Assembly: GCA_009767595.1 (NCBI GenBank)
Contig: VSDK01007199.1
Span: forward strand, 219,609-283,608
Length of the DNA stretch: 64,000 nucleotides
Reading direction: 5' to 3'
Source: Symbiodinium kawagutii
Lineage: Eukaryota; Sar; Dinophyceae; Suessiales; Symbiodiniaceae
The translations under genes and the position numbers were made by a program. The notes beneath the pieces are model-generated. The model ran no database searches. It was not told the origin of the DNA and saw nothing but the letters and a program-made list of their open reading frames with translations. Below, one piece after another: positions 46,602-57,610 of the stretch (position 1 is its first letter; each line of letters opens with the position of its first letter).

Positions 46602-48144
46602 CTGGTCAGCGGTTTGCATCACCTGGGAGGCAAGCCAGCCGCGGTTTGAAAGCAACATTGACTAATTGACCATTGTTATCAATCATCGTAGTTTCTGTAT
46701 GAACAATGCCCAAACAACAGAGAAAAAACAATTAACCATATAGGTTATCAATTACCATTGGTTGACCATTATGGTTGATCACTGTTATCAATCACCAGTG
46801 GTCGACCATTGTTATCAATGTTGCTATAGTTTCTCCACTAACAATGGTCGATTGAAGATTTATAAGCAGTTGATGCTATCAACTAGTTGACTGATTGCCT
46901 TCATGTCATTGTTCGTGGTTGTTCCTTCCCTATATTGCAATGTTACGATAGTTTTTCATAATAGTGCTCCAGTTGTACCCTCATTAAGTACCAGAATGTC
47001 TCTTACACTAAGAATAACCAATTATTATCCGTCATTATTGAGTGACCGATCCCTAGTGCTCAAGTGCTACTGTGTGAGATGAAGGGACTGACTTTTTGGG
47101 TCCAAACACAGTACCTGGGCACTTGGAGTACTACGGGATCGACCTTTGTGTTCACAATAAAGTTGATGGTTTGTTGCTAACTAATTACTGTATAATGGTA
47201 TCAAAGATCTTCATAATAAGTGGCTGATTGACCATCAAATGGCTGATTGGACAATATTGATGGTATCATAATTATGGTCAATAGCTACACCAAGATGCCG
47301 TAAATGATACCATCATTATCAACACCAGGGCCCGTCTGTCTAAAGCAATTCTCAACAGCCAACAACCATGGTTCCTAGATAGTGACATGGCTGATTAACA
47401 AGTGCTATTCAGTGTCATCATTGATCATGGCTTCAGACAATGACTGGCAATTGCATATTATTGTTGGACAACCTGGGCCTACTGCCAGGGGAAATGTTTG
47501 ATAATGGCTGATTACTAGAAGGGAAACAAAAGCAACAATCATAGTGAGACGAAATATGCCCGCTACAAACGGTTGATACTGGTTGGCAATACAAAAGAAC
47601 GATATGATAGCAGCAACCAATGAACGTGACAGTTCATAGTTCCATGTTGGAGATTTAACATTTCCAAAACAACATCAGGAATGATGCAAACCCCATCACC
47701 ACATACTGCTGAATACTGCTGAAACAGATCGAAAGTGGCCCTACGGTTCTGGGCAGTACACTTTCTAATGGATGTCCCCCAGCCAAGTAGCACAACAGTT
47801 GTATAGTGGTGTCCATACATGATGGTACCTGACAACATACACAGATGGGTCTACAGTATGTCTTTCCATGCCAACACAAAGCTGTGGGTTGAACTCCTGT
47901 CCCATTGAATAGACCAAAGTGATACATTGCTTATGCATTTGTTTGTTGAGGCGTAATTTCTTCCCCTCAACTTAACCCTCCAAAAAGTTTGTTTTGTTAG
48001 GATTTCTTTACTCATTTCCTGGGAATAACCTGCTTGTCCCCAACCCTGCAGGGCTAGTGGTCTGCTTAAATTCTGTTGGGGACCCAACCTTTACGAAACG
48101 TGGCAGTTTCTGATCTGACAATCGTGGCCATCGAGATCCATGAC

Positions 48145-48234
48145 CTGCCTCCAAGATGGCCTTCGCTTTTCGAAGGTCTAAGGGATCCTCCTTGACCAAG
48201 AAGGTGTACCTGGTTTCCGCACGGCCGTTCGTGG
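48145..48234 (-). CDS. DEAD-box RNA helicase, exon h (C-terminal part of domain 2)
   Basis: 90 nt, two-base start after GTCCGAAG, one-base end before GTCATG. It reads TNGRAETRYTFLVKEDPLDL, then RKAKAILEA. The TRYTFLVKEDPLDLRKAKAILEA stretch occupies the place of the conserved AYTFFTP....ARDLVKVLEEA region after motif VI. The two-base start fits the one-base end of exon g. The intron to exon g (317 nt) holds family B copy B3. The last exon(s) of the gene were not identified. Confidence 0.7.
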
Positions 48235-48254
48235 CTTCGGACGCAAACACATTG

Positions 48255-48356
48255 CTGGTTGGTGGTTTGAACCCCATGAATACTACAGTATCAGTCAACC
48301 AACCAATTGTGAATAATTACTAGGGAAAATAACAAATGTTTGAAACCACCAACCAG
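48255..48356. repeat. Family B inverted-repeat element, copy B3
   Basis: CTGGTTGGTGGTTTGAACC and TTTGAAACCACCAACCAG bound a 102-bp unit with CAACCAACCAATTGTGAATA. It lies wholly within the helicase intron between exons g and h. Confidence 0.8.
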
Positions 48357-48551
48357 ATTAAGTATACCTTCAAATACTTTGGTGTCAAGCAACATCCCAT
48401 GAACATGTTCGCCAAGAAAAACCAAGCATCAATAACACTCATATGTGGTTCGACACTCAGTTCCAATCCGATAAGTGGATACAAGTGGCAGTTCTGGGTT
48501 GTACCATTCTGCACCCTGACTTCCAGGAACCGCGGCCCGCGCACGAAAGAC

Positions 48552-48597
48552 CTTTCTCGCCCGCGCGGCCCGTTCGGCCGATGCGGTGCACATAGTC
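48552..48597 (-). CDS. DEAD-box RNA helicase, exon g (motif VI)
   Basis: 46 nt, phase 0 start after CCATGCAG, one-base end before GTCTTT. It reads DYVHRIGRTGRAGEK. HRIGRTGRAG is motif VI of superfamily 2 DEAD-box helicases, containing the arginine fingers that contact ATP. Match to the family is essentially complete over the exon, so identification is firm. Confidence 0.9.
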
Positions 48598-49549
48598 CTG
48601 CATGGAAAAAGAATGCTGATCCTTAGGGTGGTGAGAAACAAGGATAATGGCTGCGTAAAATATCTTGGAAAAATGAAATAACGATCATATTAGTGGCCAA
48701 CGGTGAAAAATATGACGTGGAATAATGATAATAGTGATGGCCAATGGTGAGAAGTAAGTTGAAGTTCCAAGTAAGGAGCAAACAGTATCAACGATGAAAG
48801 AGAATCAGTGATGATCGATAACGATCTAAGAATGGCATTAATCATTCCAAATAAGCATCATCAATCAAGCAAACAATACTAAGTCAATAAGGAAGGATAC
48901 AAACGCCAAACGCCTTCTCAATGCCGTAGACGTCACTTCGTGATACTTCTGATAGTAACGGGTTGCCATGGTTTCCCATGGTTCCCATAGTTTCCCTAGA
49001 AAAAAAACAAAATGTTTTGGGATGACTTGGTGTGCAGAACGTCAAGCGCGCCCAGACCAACCCTAGCTTTGCATCCCAGCATGCCATGTTGAAACACCTG
49101 GAAGTGACGGCTCATCCAACGGGATCCATGCGTTGCGGGAGAGCCAAATAGTTACCTCAGCCATAAGAGGGAAACCAAGCTATTTAGAGCCATTATTTCT
49201 AGATTATCTTAGGTTATTGTGAATCACCATTTTTCTAGCCAGAGATTTTTGATAAGCAGCAATTGAGCGGAATGCACTACAAGTATAACGACAAAGTCAA
49301 AGAAAGGACACTTCAAGATAAATACTTCACACTGCATCTCTGAGTCCACCCTAGTCCGCATTGCCATCGATTCAATCCGCAGCTTTGCAAGCTAAGTCAA
49401 TCAGTGCCTGCTGCTTGCAGTTGCACTGTCATGGTGTCTTCAGGGCACCCTTTGAGGTACAGTGGTACTGCTAGTGTCTTTGTCAAGTAGGAGTACTTGA
49501 GGTGTCCGTCGATCAGACGGGCGTGCTGTTGCTGGACATGCGCAGAGTC

Positions 49550-49593
49550 CTCGGGAGTATTGGCAGCATCATAGTTGATGACCAGCTTGACAC
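49550..49593 (-). CDS. DEAD-box RNA helicase, exon f (VINYD)
   Basis: 44 nt, two-base start after AGCCACAAG, phase 0 end. It reads VKLVINYDAANTPE, the conserved VINYD strand that precedes motif VI. Joined to exon g it gives the usual spacing NYD-x6-EDYVHR. The donor must be GA (CCCGAG|GACTCT), a non-canonical class known in dinoflagellates; no GT gives the right join. Confidence 0.87.
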
Positions 49594-50038
49594 CTTGTGG
49601 CTGTTCGTTGGGGTGGAAACTCTTGGATGTATGGTTCATGGATCGAAGCGTGTGCATCCAAACGTTGGGACAAGAGAAATGAAAGGTGATACCGTGCTAC
49701 TAACTTATACTAATGCTCATCTGAACTTACTCAAAACAAAGAGTCATGTTGACCAACTAAAAATATTTGAATTCAACCAATAACCATGGGTGCTTGTTTG
49801 CGAACCACTGGTACGGGGATATGTGTATTGAGAACCCTGGATTCATAAAACCCCTGGTTGATCAATAGCAGGTATCCCCAGAAAGCCTTGGAGGTTCCCA
49901 TAGAAATAACCCCAATAAACCTATAGAGCTTATCCACCTGGGGTTCCTTACCACTACATACCCCTAACTCCACCTGTCCGACGTTTCCACCTTCCAACAG
50001 CTCAGCCTCCCGTGGCCACCGACCACCGGGGTCCACAC

Positions 50039-50084
50039 CTTTGATGTCAAGGCCCCGAGACGCGACGTCGGTGGCGATCATCAC
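50039..50084 (-). CDS. DEAD-box RNA helicase, exon e (motif V)
   Basis: 46 nt, phase 0 start at GATCGCGAG|G, one-base end before GTGTGG. It reads VMIATDVASRGLDIK. ATDVASRGLD is motif V, which couples ATP and RNA binding. The frame is open further upstream (SSLDRE), but starting at GTGATG gives the family spacing with exon d. Confidence 0.9.
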
Positions 50085-50438
50085 CTCGCGATCCAACGAG
50101 GATGGAAACCTGTGCAGGTTGATGTACAGGTGTAACTATGTACATGTATAGTATAGTGATATCATACATATGTAGAAGTAGTATTTACATGTGTGTATTA
50201 TGCATGGTGATATTATACAATCACTGGCATCTATCTGTATATTACACATCTGCCACGGATGTACAGGTCTAAGTTAGAATGCATGCATGCGTAGGATTCA
50301 TGTGCATGTACATGTTTGCACATCCGGACCAACAATCATGGGTCAATGCCGCATGTTGATGTGGAGACGGATCAAATCTATAAACTCCGCTAAAGCTGAT
50401 CAAACTGGTGGTCTGAACCTTGTACTCCGTGTTCCTAT

Positions 50439-50527
50439 GTGGCTATGGGTCAATATTAACCAACCAACTAATAGGGGATTTTCCACCAACAACAATAGGG
50501 AAAACAATGGTTTTGACCCATAGCCAT
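50439..50527. repeat. Family C inverted-repeat element, copy C2
   Basis: TGTGGCTATGGGTCAATATT and TTTTGACCCATAGCCATA are inverted ends; the unit is about 89 bp with ACTAATAGGGGATTTTCC. It lies in the intron between helicase exons d and e. Confidence 0.7.
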
Positions 50528-51207
50528 ATCTATAGCCATGTATACTTAATCCAGCACTGACTTTGAAGGATTAATTCTCCACTGCATCAACAATGTGAGA
50601 CAAAAGTCGTGTAAATTCATACCCGCTAATGGATAAGGTTTGGTGCTGGACAAAGACTTTTACTGGCGGTGAGAAGCAGCAAACAGTTGCTACAATCTGG
50701 TTGTCTGCCTGTTGAGGTACCTTGTTTCTGCTTCTTCCTGAATCCCAATACCCAATGGAACCTGATCATGGCAATCCAACATTTGCCAGCCAGATTGGGT
50801 ACAGGGGATTTGAAACTTCGATCTAGAATTTTGGCAAAACCCATCATGAGTCATGAAGATTGTAAACCCGCAAAAAAAAGGATGATTGGCGATGGTCGAT
50901 GGTATAACGGCTGTGGGGGCAGTTGGACTCAGTTGGACCAATGGCTGAGCTGGTTGGCCAAGATTATCAAGCGATCAAACATGTGTTCTACCATTATGCA
51001 ATGGTGGCACTGTAACATGTTTTGAAGGCCCCTCAAACAAGGACGGATCTGCACTCAGTTGTAGTACAGGTTTGCTCGGAACGACATAACTAGAAAATAC
51101 GTACTGAAAGCATGCCAAATACACGTGATCATCAAGTTGTCATTCAGCAAGAATAACATCTTTCGGGATCTTTTCAGCTGGGTACATCGAATTGCTGAGG
51201 TTGGAAC

Positions 51208-51274
51208 TCTCTTCTCCTTATTGGTGAAAGAGCGTAAGGCCAAATCGCGTTCTCGTTGATCCTGGGCCAAGGCT
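51208..51274 (-). CDS. DEAD-box RNA helicase, exon d (after motif IVa)
   Basis: 67 nt, one-base start after GTCGCAG, phase 0 end at AAGAGA|GTTCCA. It reads ALAQDQRERDLALRSFTNKE, then KR. QREReLALRSF is the conserved helix between IHGDK and motif V. It joins exon c (GA+A = Glu) and exon e with normal family spacing. Confidence 0.87.
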
Positions 51275-52001
51275 CTGCGACGATCCGTCAATGGAGGGTG
51301 GATTGATGTCCTCAGGAGCAAATGTGTTCTGTGATGATCATCCAAATATCAAGATATGCACGTGTATATATTGCTTGAAATGTATAAAGTAGATATATGC
51401 ACAGCAAACTTCACAGCGACAAAGTAATACGTATTTTACTATAAACATATGGTAAGGGTGTGTTGGTTTCGGATCATATTCCTGCAAAATAGAATGTGCA
51501 AGAGTTTCTGAAGATGCCTATACAGTAAAAAGCACGACCAATCATTAATTAAATTATGATAGTGGCATGGTGAACTCATGGATATCCCGTTCTTGTCTCG
51601 TCATCACTTTGCAAACCACAGCGGTCTGATGGCGTCTGTGTCGTCAGAATGCGAGAGACGAGATATGTGCAAATTTGTGAAGACAATCCAAAGCATCCAA
51701 TCAAATCTTCGGAACCTTGGACAACTGAAAGGTCCTGAGTCCTGACCATTCTTGACCTGTAGTTCTCATTGCATCATCCAATGCTGCTGATCAACATGCA
51801 AGAATCCCAATCCACCAGACTGTGAACCACTTGATATTCAACATTCAGAGTTGCGACTTGCATCCGCCCACCATCTGATCACATCATACCTTCTGAAGCA
51901 TTGAACCATGGTGTTTTCATATGTTGCGCAGCTACCAGGTACCATCATGCGCCATGCGCCCAACGATCTCCCCGGGCATGCGCCCTGTGCCGCGCAAACG
52001 C

Positions 52002-52052
52002 TCCTTGTCACCATGGATCTCGGCCACTCCAAAGCTATGATGCCACAGTAAC
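52002..52052 (-). CDS. DEAD-box RNA helicase, exon c (IHGDK)
   Basis: 51 nt, AG|G acceptor (CATCGCCAG), one-base start, two-base end. It reads LLWHHSFGVAEIHGDK. IHGDK is the conserved turn of domain 2. The donor that joins to exon d in frame is GC (AAGGA|GCGTTT). With exon b the loop between STKR and IHGDK is about four residues shorter than usual. Confidence 0.85.
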
Positions 52053-52930
52053 CTGGCGATGTCCTGGGGATTCCCGCAGCCCAGCCGAATGATGGGGCGA
52101 TGATAAGCTGTGCTGGATGATTATCGTGGGGGATAACTGTTGGTGGCTGGAAAATAAGGATGGTATACTTTGATATAAATCAACACATACTTAATAATTA
52201 CATAGCTAATAACACATCAATCACGATCACTGGATTCAAACCACCTGTATGCTGGGTTGATGATGTGTGAACCATGATTAAGATCATCGGATCATAACCA
52301 CAGCTGATATGAACTGTTACGAGTTTGGTGGCCATCGCAAGAGACAGGTTCATCATATTCATGCTGCCACTCATGGGCTCAGCAAACCATCAGTCCAGCA
52401 CTGGCTCATGATTCACCGTTGTGGGTTTCTGAAGGGTCAAATGGTTAGATACACATCTGTCTTTGTAAAAAACTGCCATGTTCTCTTTTACCATCTGTTC
52501 GCAACTCGGATGAAACAGTGATTTAAAGTTTAAATTGTTGCCGTATTGACATGCCCAAGTTCTTACATGAATGCGTATGAACTCACCTATACCAATAATG
52601 TTACAACAACATGCAGCAGCTGCGTTGGCTGCAGGGTTCCCTAATGTCTCTTGGCGGTGGTGGCATTGATGGCTGTCAATACCCTCTGGCGAAAGGGCCT
52701 TGACATTGTCAGCTGCCCAAACAATGGGAGGAAGAAACAAACCAAATGACACTTTATACTGATAGTGGTTTGCTTAGACCAACTACCCACTGAAAATCAA
52801 TCCAAACCAGTGCAGGGGAACTTGCTGATCTCCTCTTGAGAAAGCTCGCCAATGAAAAAAAATGACTCTGCTCTGTTCTCTTAGAGATTTTACTCCAAAA
52901 ACAATGCACACAAACTAATGCCCCTCCTGC

Positions 52931-52971
52931 ACGCATCTCTTTGTTGAGACGAAGACAATGGCCAGTTCGTC
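52931..52971 (-). CDS. DEAD-box RNA helicase, exon b (motif IV)
   Basis: 41 nt, phase 0 start after TTACGTGCAG, two-base end. It reads DELAIVFVSTKRC. AIVFVSTKR is motif IV (the IVFVxTKR strand and turn). A GC donor (TGCGT|GCAGGA) gives the phase needed for exon c. Confidence 0.88.
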
Positions 52972-53168
52972 CTGCACGTAAAACAGGCAAAATGACTGCC
53001 TCTACCAAGGGACCCACGGCTTGCCAATGGCAGTGATTCTTCAGGCATGACACATTCTTTTAGCATATGGGAACAGACCTGTATATAAATATGTATTAAG
53101 GTTTTTTTACACATACATTTGCTGGATGGTGACACTTTCACTTATCAGCAGTAATACACTCTTCAAAT

Positions 53169-53197
53169 NNNNNNNNNNNNNNNNNNNNNNNNNNNNN
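53169..53197. other. Assembly gap (29 Ns) flanked by a duplicated 22-mer
   Basis: GCAGTAATACACTCTTCAAAT lies immediately left of the Ns and GCAGGAATACACTCTTCAAAT immediately right. The gap is in an intron of the helicase gene. The duplicate suggests overlapping contig ends, not missing sequence. Confidence 0.85.
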
Positions 53198-54775
53198 AGC
53201 AGGAATACACTCTTCAAATTGAATTGTGTGCGGAAATGAAGAATAAGTGCGTGGTGATTGGATAACAGTATCCACACATGTATACACTTTAAATATGTAT
53301 ATCAGAAACGGATACATGCTGATCTATCCATCTATCATCAATCAATCATCATTTATCTTTTGAACTAAATAGCGACAAATCAATAAGCGTCCACCATCGA
53401 AGTGTTGATATTTGAGCAGGTATTCATTCATAGACATATACCTATACCCGCAAACCCCCTTTTGCCCACGAGCATCTTGTGGGGACTTCTAAAACATCTG
53501 ATGAGCCATTTTCTGAATATATCATATGGAGTATCTTATAAGATGCTCAGGCATTTCATGGGTAAATCTTACAATGAAACATGATTATGAAGAAGGGCGT
53601 GTGCTTTTTGTTTGACACAATCAAGTGTGTTGTTTTCTTTTTGGATCTAAGGTTTTGAGGTGTAGGGTTCATGTTCTATGGTTTACCATTCTAGGGTTGA
53701 CATGTCACTTCATCTTGCATATGATTTACATCCAAATATGAAACCCGACGCACAGCCTAGTTTCACTGCGCTTTGGGTCACAAGAACAGAGCTGATGCAG
53801 ATGTCCACTTTATCCGGCAAACAGAGATGTGTGCCCCTAAATATCCATAGAGATGCTTCGATGCATGTATTCGAAAGAAACAAACCATAAAGATCGAAGG
53901 TCCATTCTGTATGACCTTTGCAAAGATCTAGATACACACTATTAGATGCACACACACATAAATGTCATATACCAGTCAATAATAGTCAATATGTTTGTCA
54001 AAGATCTACATCTAAATACATACTGGTGTCACAGCCAACGTTGGATACCTGTCTGGAACTGCACCAACTGATGTCAGGAGAAACATTGGTGACACACTGA
54101 ACGTTGCTGTGTTCCCTTTCTTAGAAGTGAACTTTTCTTCGGCATGGATGATGATGTACCCATATATAACAACCAAATACAACCAATACTTACAAACTTG
54201 ACTGTCTCTATCAATAATCAGTTGTCGTGATTAAGAATATTAGTTGGGCATGAGCCATGCCTGTGAATCATGTATAGCAGTCATGAGCCATATCTCCAAC
54301 AAACATATATAGTGTTTTTACATATATGTATATAAAAACATTTCTTAATCAATATATATATATATATGTATACAAATATCAATATATATGTATATAAATG
54401 TAAACATGAAAAATTATATATATATATATAAATAAAAAAAATATATTTACACTAGACATCCTTTCATCTCCGCAGTCAGCTCTGCAACGCGGTATCAGGC
54501 ATGCCACGCTCTCTGTCTCCTCTCCCAAGTGCTGCGACAACATCTCATCTAGCCTCGAAGCTGGATCTCACATGGTGTGCGTATCAGTGCTGCCATGATC
54601 CCTATGACTTGGCACGCCATGGTCCCTTGCAATGGAAAATGGCCATACCCATCAAGCAATCTCGAAATGGTGCATTGAACATTTTTACGTTGGAGTACCA
54701 AAGGAAATGTAAATAGAGCAGGTCATCTACTTAGCACAAAGTGCTTCTTCCATAAAGCTATATGGTAATATAGTA

Positions 54776-54878
54776 GTGTTTCTCCAAAAAGGGATACCCC
54801 CAAACCACCCAGTTTGAAAGCCATTTTTAGAAATGAGTAAGCCACACATTTCTTGGTTCCCCTATTTTGAGAAACCAC
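54776..54878. repeat. Family A inverted-repeat element, copy A12
   Basis: GTGTTTCTCCAAAAAGGGA and CCCTATTTTGAGAAACCAC bound CCCCCAAACCACCCAG. On the minus strand it starts at the donor of helicase exon a2, so this helicase intron begins with the element. Confidence 0.78.
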
Positions 54879-54960
54879 CACATATACCAAGGGGAGAACC
54901 ATTGCTTGGTGATTGATGTTGCTTGCCAAGCGGGATCCAAGTTGCAAAAGAAATGCGTTG
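54879..54960 (-). CDS. DEAD-box RNA helicase, probable exon a2
   Basis: 82 nt, one-base start after CTCCCAAAG, phase 0 end at TATGTG|GTGGTTTCTC, the terminus of family A copy A12. It reads NAFLLQLGSRLASNINHQAM, then VLPLVYV. It sits between TQHVV and motif IV, where the family has a variable K...L..LL helix. The residues are less conserved than the neighbours, so the assignment rests on position, phase (AG+C = Ser on one side, 0 on the other) and the element junction. Confidence 0.52.
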
Positions 54961-55887
54961 CTTTGGGAGAATACCATGGAAAGAATCCTACTCACCAAAT
55001 GTAACTCTATTGCACCAACGTAGGCACAAAATGCCTGCCCAGTATTTACACATGTATGTATAGTTTACATATGTGTATGTATATACATATAACAATATGT
55101 ACATGTATATATATATATAAATACATGCATGATTTATGGAAATGTATGGAAAACAAAGACATTCGAATATGCATTCACGTTTACTTAGATAACTATATCT
55201 ATATATATATATATGTAAATATATATATATATATACAGTAGCTTCATGTGCAAATGTATCAATACATGCATGTGTGTATAACACTATATGTATGTGTACA
55301 TATGTATGCCAAAAACATATACCTGGGACCTGGGATCTCCGGTTCCCGTTGAAAACTTATCATAAGAAATTGCACAACTAAAGTTGTGTCAACCACCGAT
55401 GGCGGTCTTGCTAGGTGGTCAGTTAACAGGGAATCCTGTACTGGACTATGCTGAACCCTGTATGTGTATTTATATTTGCATATGCGCACAGATGTATACA
55501 GAACTACTGTATACACAACCGGATATCCATATTCATATACATACATGATACACAAACACACACATGTATATACATTATGAGACACTTGGTACGTTCCCAT
55601 ATTGAGAGTCAACTAGCCGGGTTGATTCACCTCCAGCAAGAACGACTCAAAGCAATGGCTAGGTTTGGCACAAGGTCACTACCCCCAACTTGGAATGTGC
55701 CTTGAGCCTGAAGGATAGGATGTACCTTGTACATTGACTCAACTGACCATTCATTGTGCACCTGAAAATTATCATAAGATGGTACCATATCACTTGCGGA
55801 TGTACGTTTACAATGACTTCAATGTCTTCCCCACGCAACAAGAGCAACCAGATTTTGAACGCACCACTTCACTGAAAAAAATACAGA

Positions 55888-55932
55888 CTGGTTGGTGGTT
55901 GAACCACCCCCATGAAAAATATGAGTCGACCA
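55888..55932. repeat. Left part of family B copy B4, split by an insertion
   Basis: CTGGTTGGTGGTTGAACCAC to TATGAGTCGACCA. The missing right part lies at 57194-57246. Removing the insert and one copy of the 13-bp duplication restores a 98-bp family B element. Confidence 0.8.
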
Positions 55933-57180
55933 CTCACTCGCTGCTGTCCAGGGTCCCTCCCTAGCAGCAAGGCGTTCCACCTTCTGTGGAACAGCCAGGC
56001 TGTTCGTTAACTGGAAAGCACGCATTGATGCAATCCAAACCTAAAAAACTGGTTCTGTCAGAAATCCGGTGAGTTTGGGGGGCGATCAACATTCAGAAAG
56101 GAACATTCCACAAGTGAAGCGGGTGCTTCCTCCCCCAGCACAAGGGAATGGCATATTGTTTCAAGGCCAATGCATCAAGAAGAGGGTAGGCACCCATCAC
56201 ACGCCCAGAGGGGTGAGTTTTCCCATTAGACTTAGAAGAAGCATGTATGTGCCCAGGAATGATGGGACATGAGGGCTGCTGTCGCATTGCCTGCGAAATT
56301 ACTTTTCGAATCAGTGATGCATAAACAGAGGGGTGCTCATCAACCAACGAGAATCGTAATCCACTAGACCAAAATTGATATGACAGCTCCATAAAGGAGG
56401 TGGAGAAATTTTGATCCTCACACCACACAAGGTTCAAGAGAAAATCAACAGCAATTTCCCAATTTTCACTGCTAATACTAGCATAAGTGTTCAACCTTGC
56501 TGGTACAAAATTTGACCGCCAAGTGTATTTTATTGGGTCGGGTTCCCAAATCCATTGGGGTAGGAGTTTTTTGAAGATTTCAACGTCATCTTGTATGGTC
56601 GGCAAGTTTGGGATCTGTGCGGCTTCAACTGCCTGATCTTCAACATGCAGCGATGGTCGTGGAAGCGAGGAAATGCAAACATCAAAGTGAGCAAGCCATG
56701 TTTGATGGCAAAGAATATGGGCCTTGTTTGAATCCCATTGCTTATGTCGGTTCTGGAAGTGCATTTTTAGCTCTTGTTTAGCCACTGAATCAGCTTTCCG
56801 ATTATGAAAAATATCCCTGGTATTGGTGTTATACTGTGCAGCGAGGTTGTCGGAAATGAGCTCACAAGGAATGTGTTCAAGAATATGCGCAGGGCACCAA
56901 AGCACATGAAACGGCTTTGGGTGTATGGCTCGCCCAGTTTGAAAGGAGAGAGAGCGCCACCAATGCCAATGGGACCAAGTATAGGGAACATGGTCATGAT
57001 CTAAAAGAAATTGGAACTGACCAACAATGGATAAACAGTCGGTGTGAACCACAGCTGGTTGAGAGGCAATGGAAATAGCATTTAAAAGAGCCCAAAGCTC
57101 ACACGCATAAGGGTTGAGAGCGATATGTCGAACAGGACCTTTGGAGAGAACTCGGCCTCCTTCGGCAATACGAGGAAAAC
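55933..57180 (-). mobile_element. 5'-truncated retroelement fragment with RNase H, 13-bp target-site duplication
   Basis: TATGAGTCGACCA occurs at 55920-55932 and 57181-57193, directly repeated on both sides of 1248 bp. The insert reads on the minus strand as the C-terminal part of a retroelement polyprotein followed by about 160 nt of 3' region. Its 5' end starts inside the RNase H domain, the 5' truncation typical of target-primed reverse transcription. No poly(A) is seen; the 3' end is CAGCGAGTGAG. Confidence 0.82.
56093..57180 (-). pseudogene. Retroelement RNase H domain and C-terminal extension (5'-truncated)
   Basis: About 360 residues. RNase H features: NPYACELWALLNAI (catalytic Glu helix), VVHTDCLSIV (catalytic Asp strand) and NRKADSVAKQ (C-terminal Asp helix). 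The first catalytic Asp (DG motif) is lost with the truncated start. A Trp-rich extension without a recognised domain follows. The frame has no internal stop, so the insertion is recent. The open frame continues to 57274 through element B4, but that part is not element coding. It differs from the LINE at 17-23 kb, whose ORF2 shows no RNase H. Confidence 0.75.
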
Positions 57181-57193
57181 TATGAGTCGACCA

Positions 57194-57246
57194 ACCAACC
57201 CTTGGTAAATACGAGGAAAATAAAACATGCTTAAAACCACCAACAC
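57194..57246. repeat. Right part of family B copy B4
   Basis: ACCAACCCTTGGTAAATACG to CTTAAAACCACCAACAC. It continues the element begun at 55888. Confidence 0.75.
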
Positions 57247-57549
57247 GCAGATGGTGCAGTTCTTTTGGTTGCACATGTCATCACATCGACCCGGCCCATC
57301 TCTGGGCTCCCCAGCTTCCGATCTTTGTCGGTGAGCCTTCAGTGGGGCCGGACCCAGGAAGTAGGGAACGGCATCAATGATCACAGTGGTGTGTAACGGC
57401 ACCCAAGCGTAACAATTCAGCCCACAAGCCTTGGTTTCCCTCAGCATTTTGGGAGGTGTAGATGCCATCACCAAACAGGGCGCCCATGTCTCGAACGTGG
57501 TTCCACAGGGCACTGCCATAGCTTCGGGACGGTGACCCAGGCTGCCCGC

Positions 57550-57610
57550 CTCTCTAGAAGTACAACGTGCTGTGTCACATCGGTGTTCGCTTTCGCCGCG
57601 TTCATCTCAC
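57550..57610 (-). CDS. DEAD-box RNA helicase, exon a (start of domain 2)
   Basis: AG|G acceptor (CTCGCTCCAG), 61 nt, two-base start and two-base end. It reads EMNAAKANTDVTQHVVLLE. The pattern (V)GE..AAKANTDVTQHVV is the conserved linker strand after motif III. A GC donor (GAGAG|GCGGGC) gives the phase of exon a2. The Q motif, Walker A, DEAD and SAT exons should lie further right on the minus strand; they were not found before 64 kb. Confidence 0.8.

Noticed and set aside
48330..48490. Minus-strand frame MSVIDAWFFLANMFMGCC between helicase exons g and h.
   Set aside because: The phase does not match exon g, and it would interrupt a conserved stretch of the helicase fold.
54470..54580. GC-rich island open in several frames on both strands after a good plus-strand acceptor CATCTCCGCAG.
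   Set aside because: Three plus frames and one minus frame are all plausible; no choice could be supported.
55330..55435. A minus-strand exon reading SLLTDHLARPPSVVDTTLVV with AG|G acceptor and GT donor.
   Set aside because: It lies inside the helicase intron between exons a and a2, which already join in phase. Its own phases fit neither neighbour, and the region is AT-repeat rich.
55599..55673. Plus-strand frame SQLAGLIHLQQERLKAMARF.
   Set aside because: Short, in an intron of the opposite-strand helicase, and with a minus-strand alternative.
57440..57530. Minus-strand frame with MGALFGDGIYTSQN, resembling the PARP catalytic GxGIY motif.
   Set aside because: It falls in the helicase intron after exon a, the frame has no splice support, and the plus strand is equally open.
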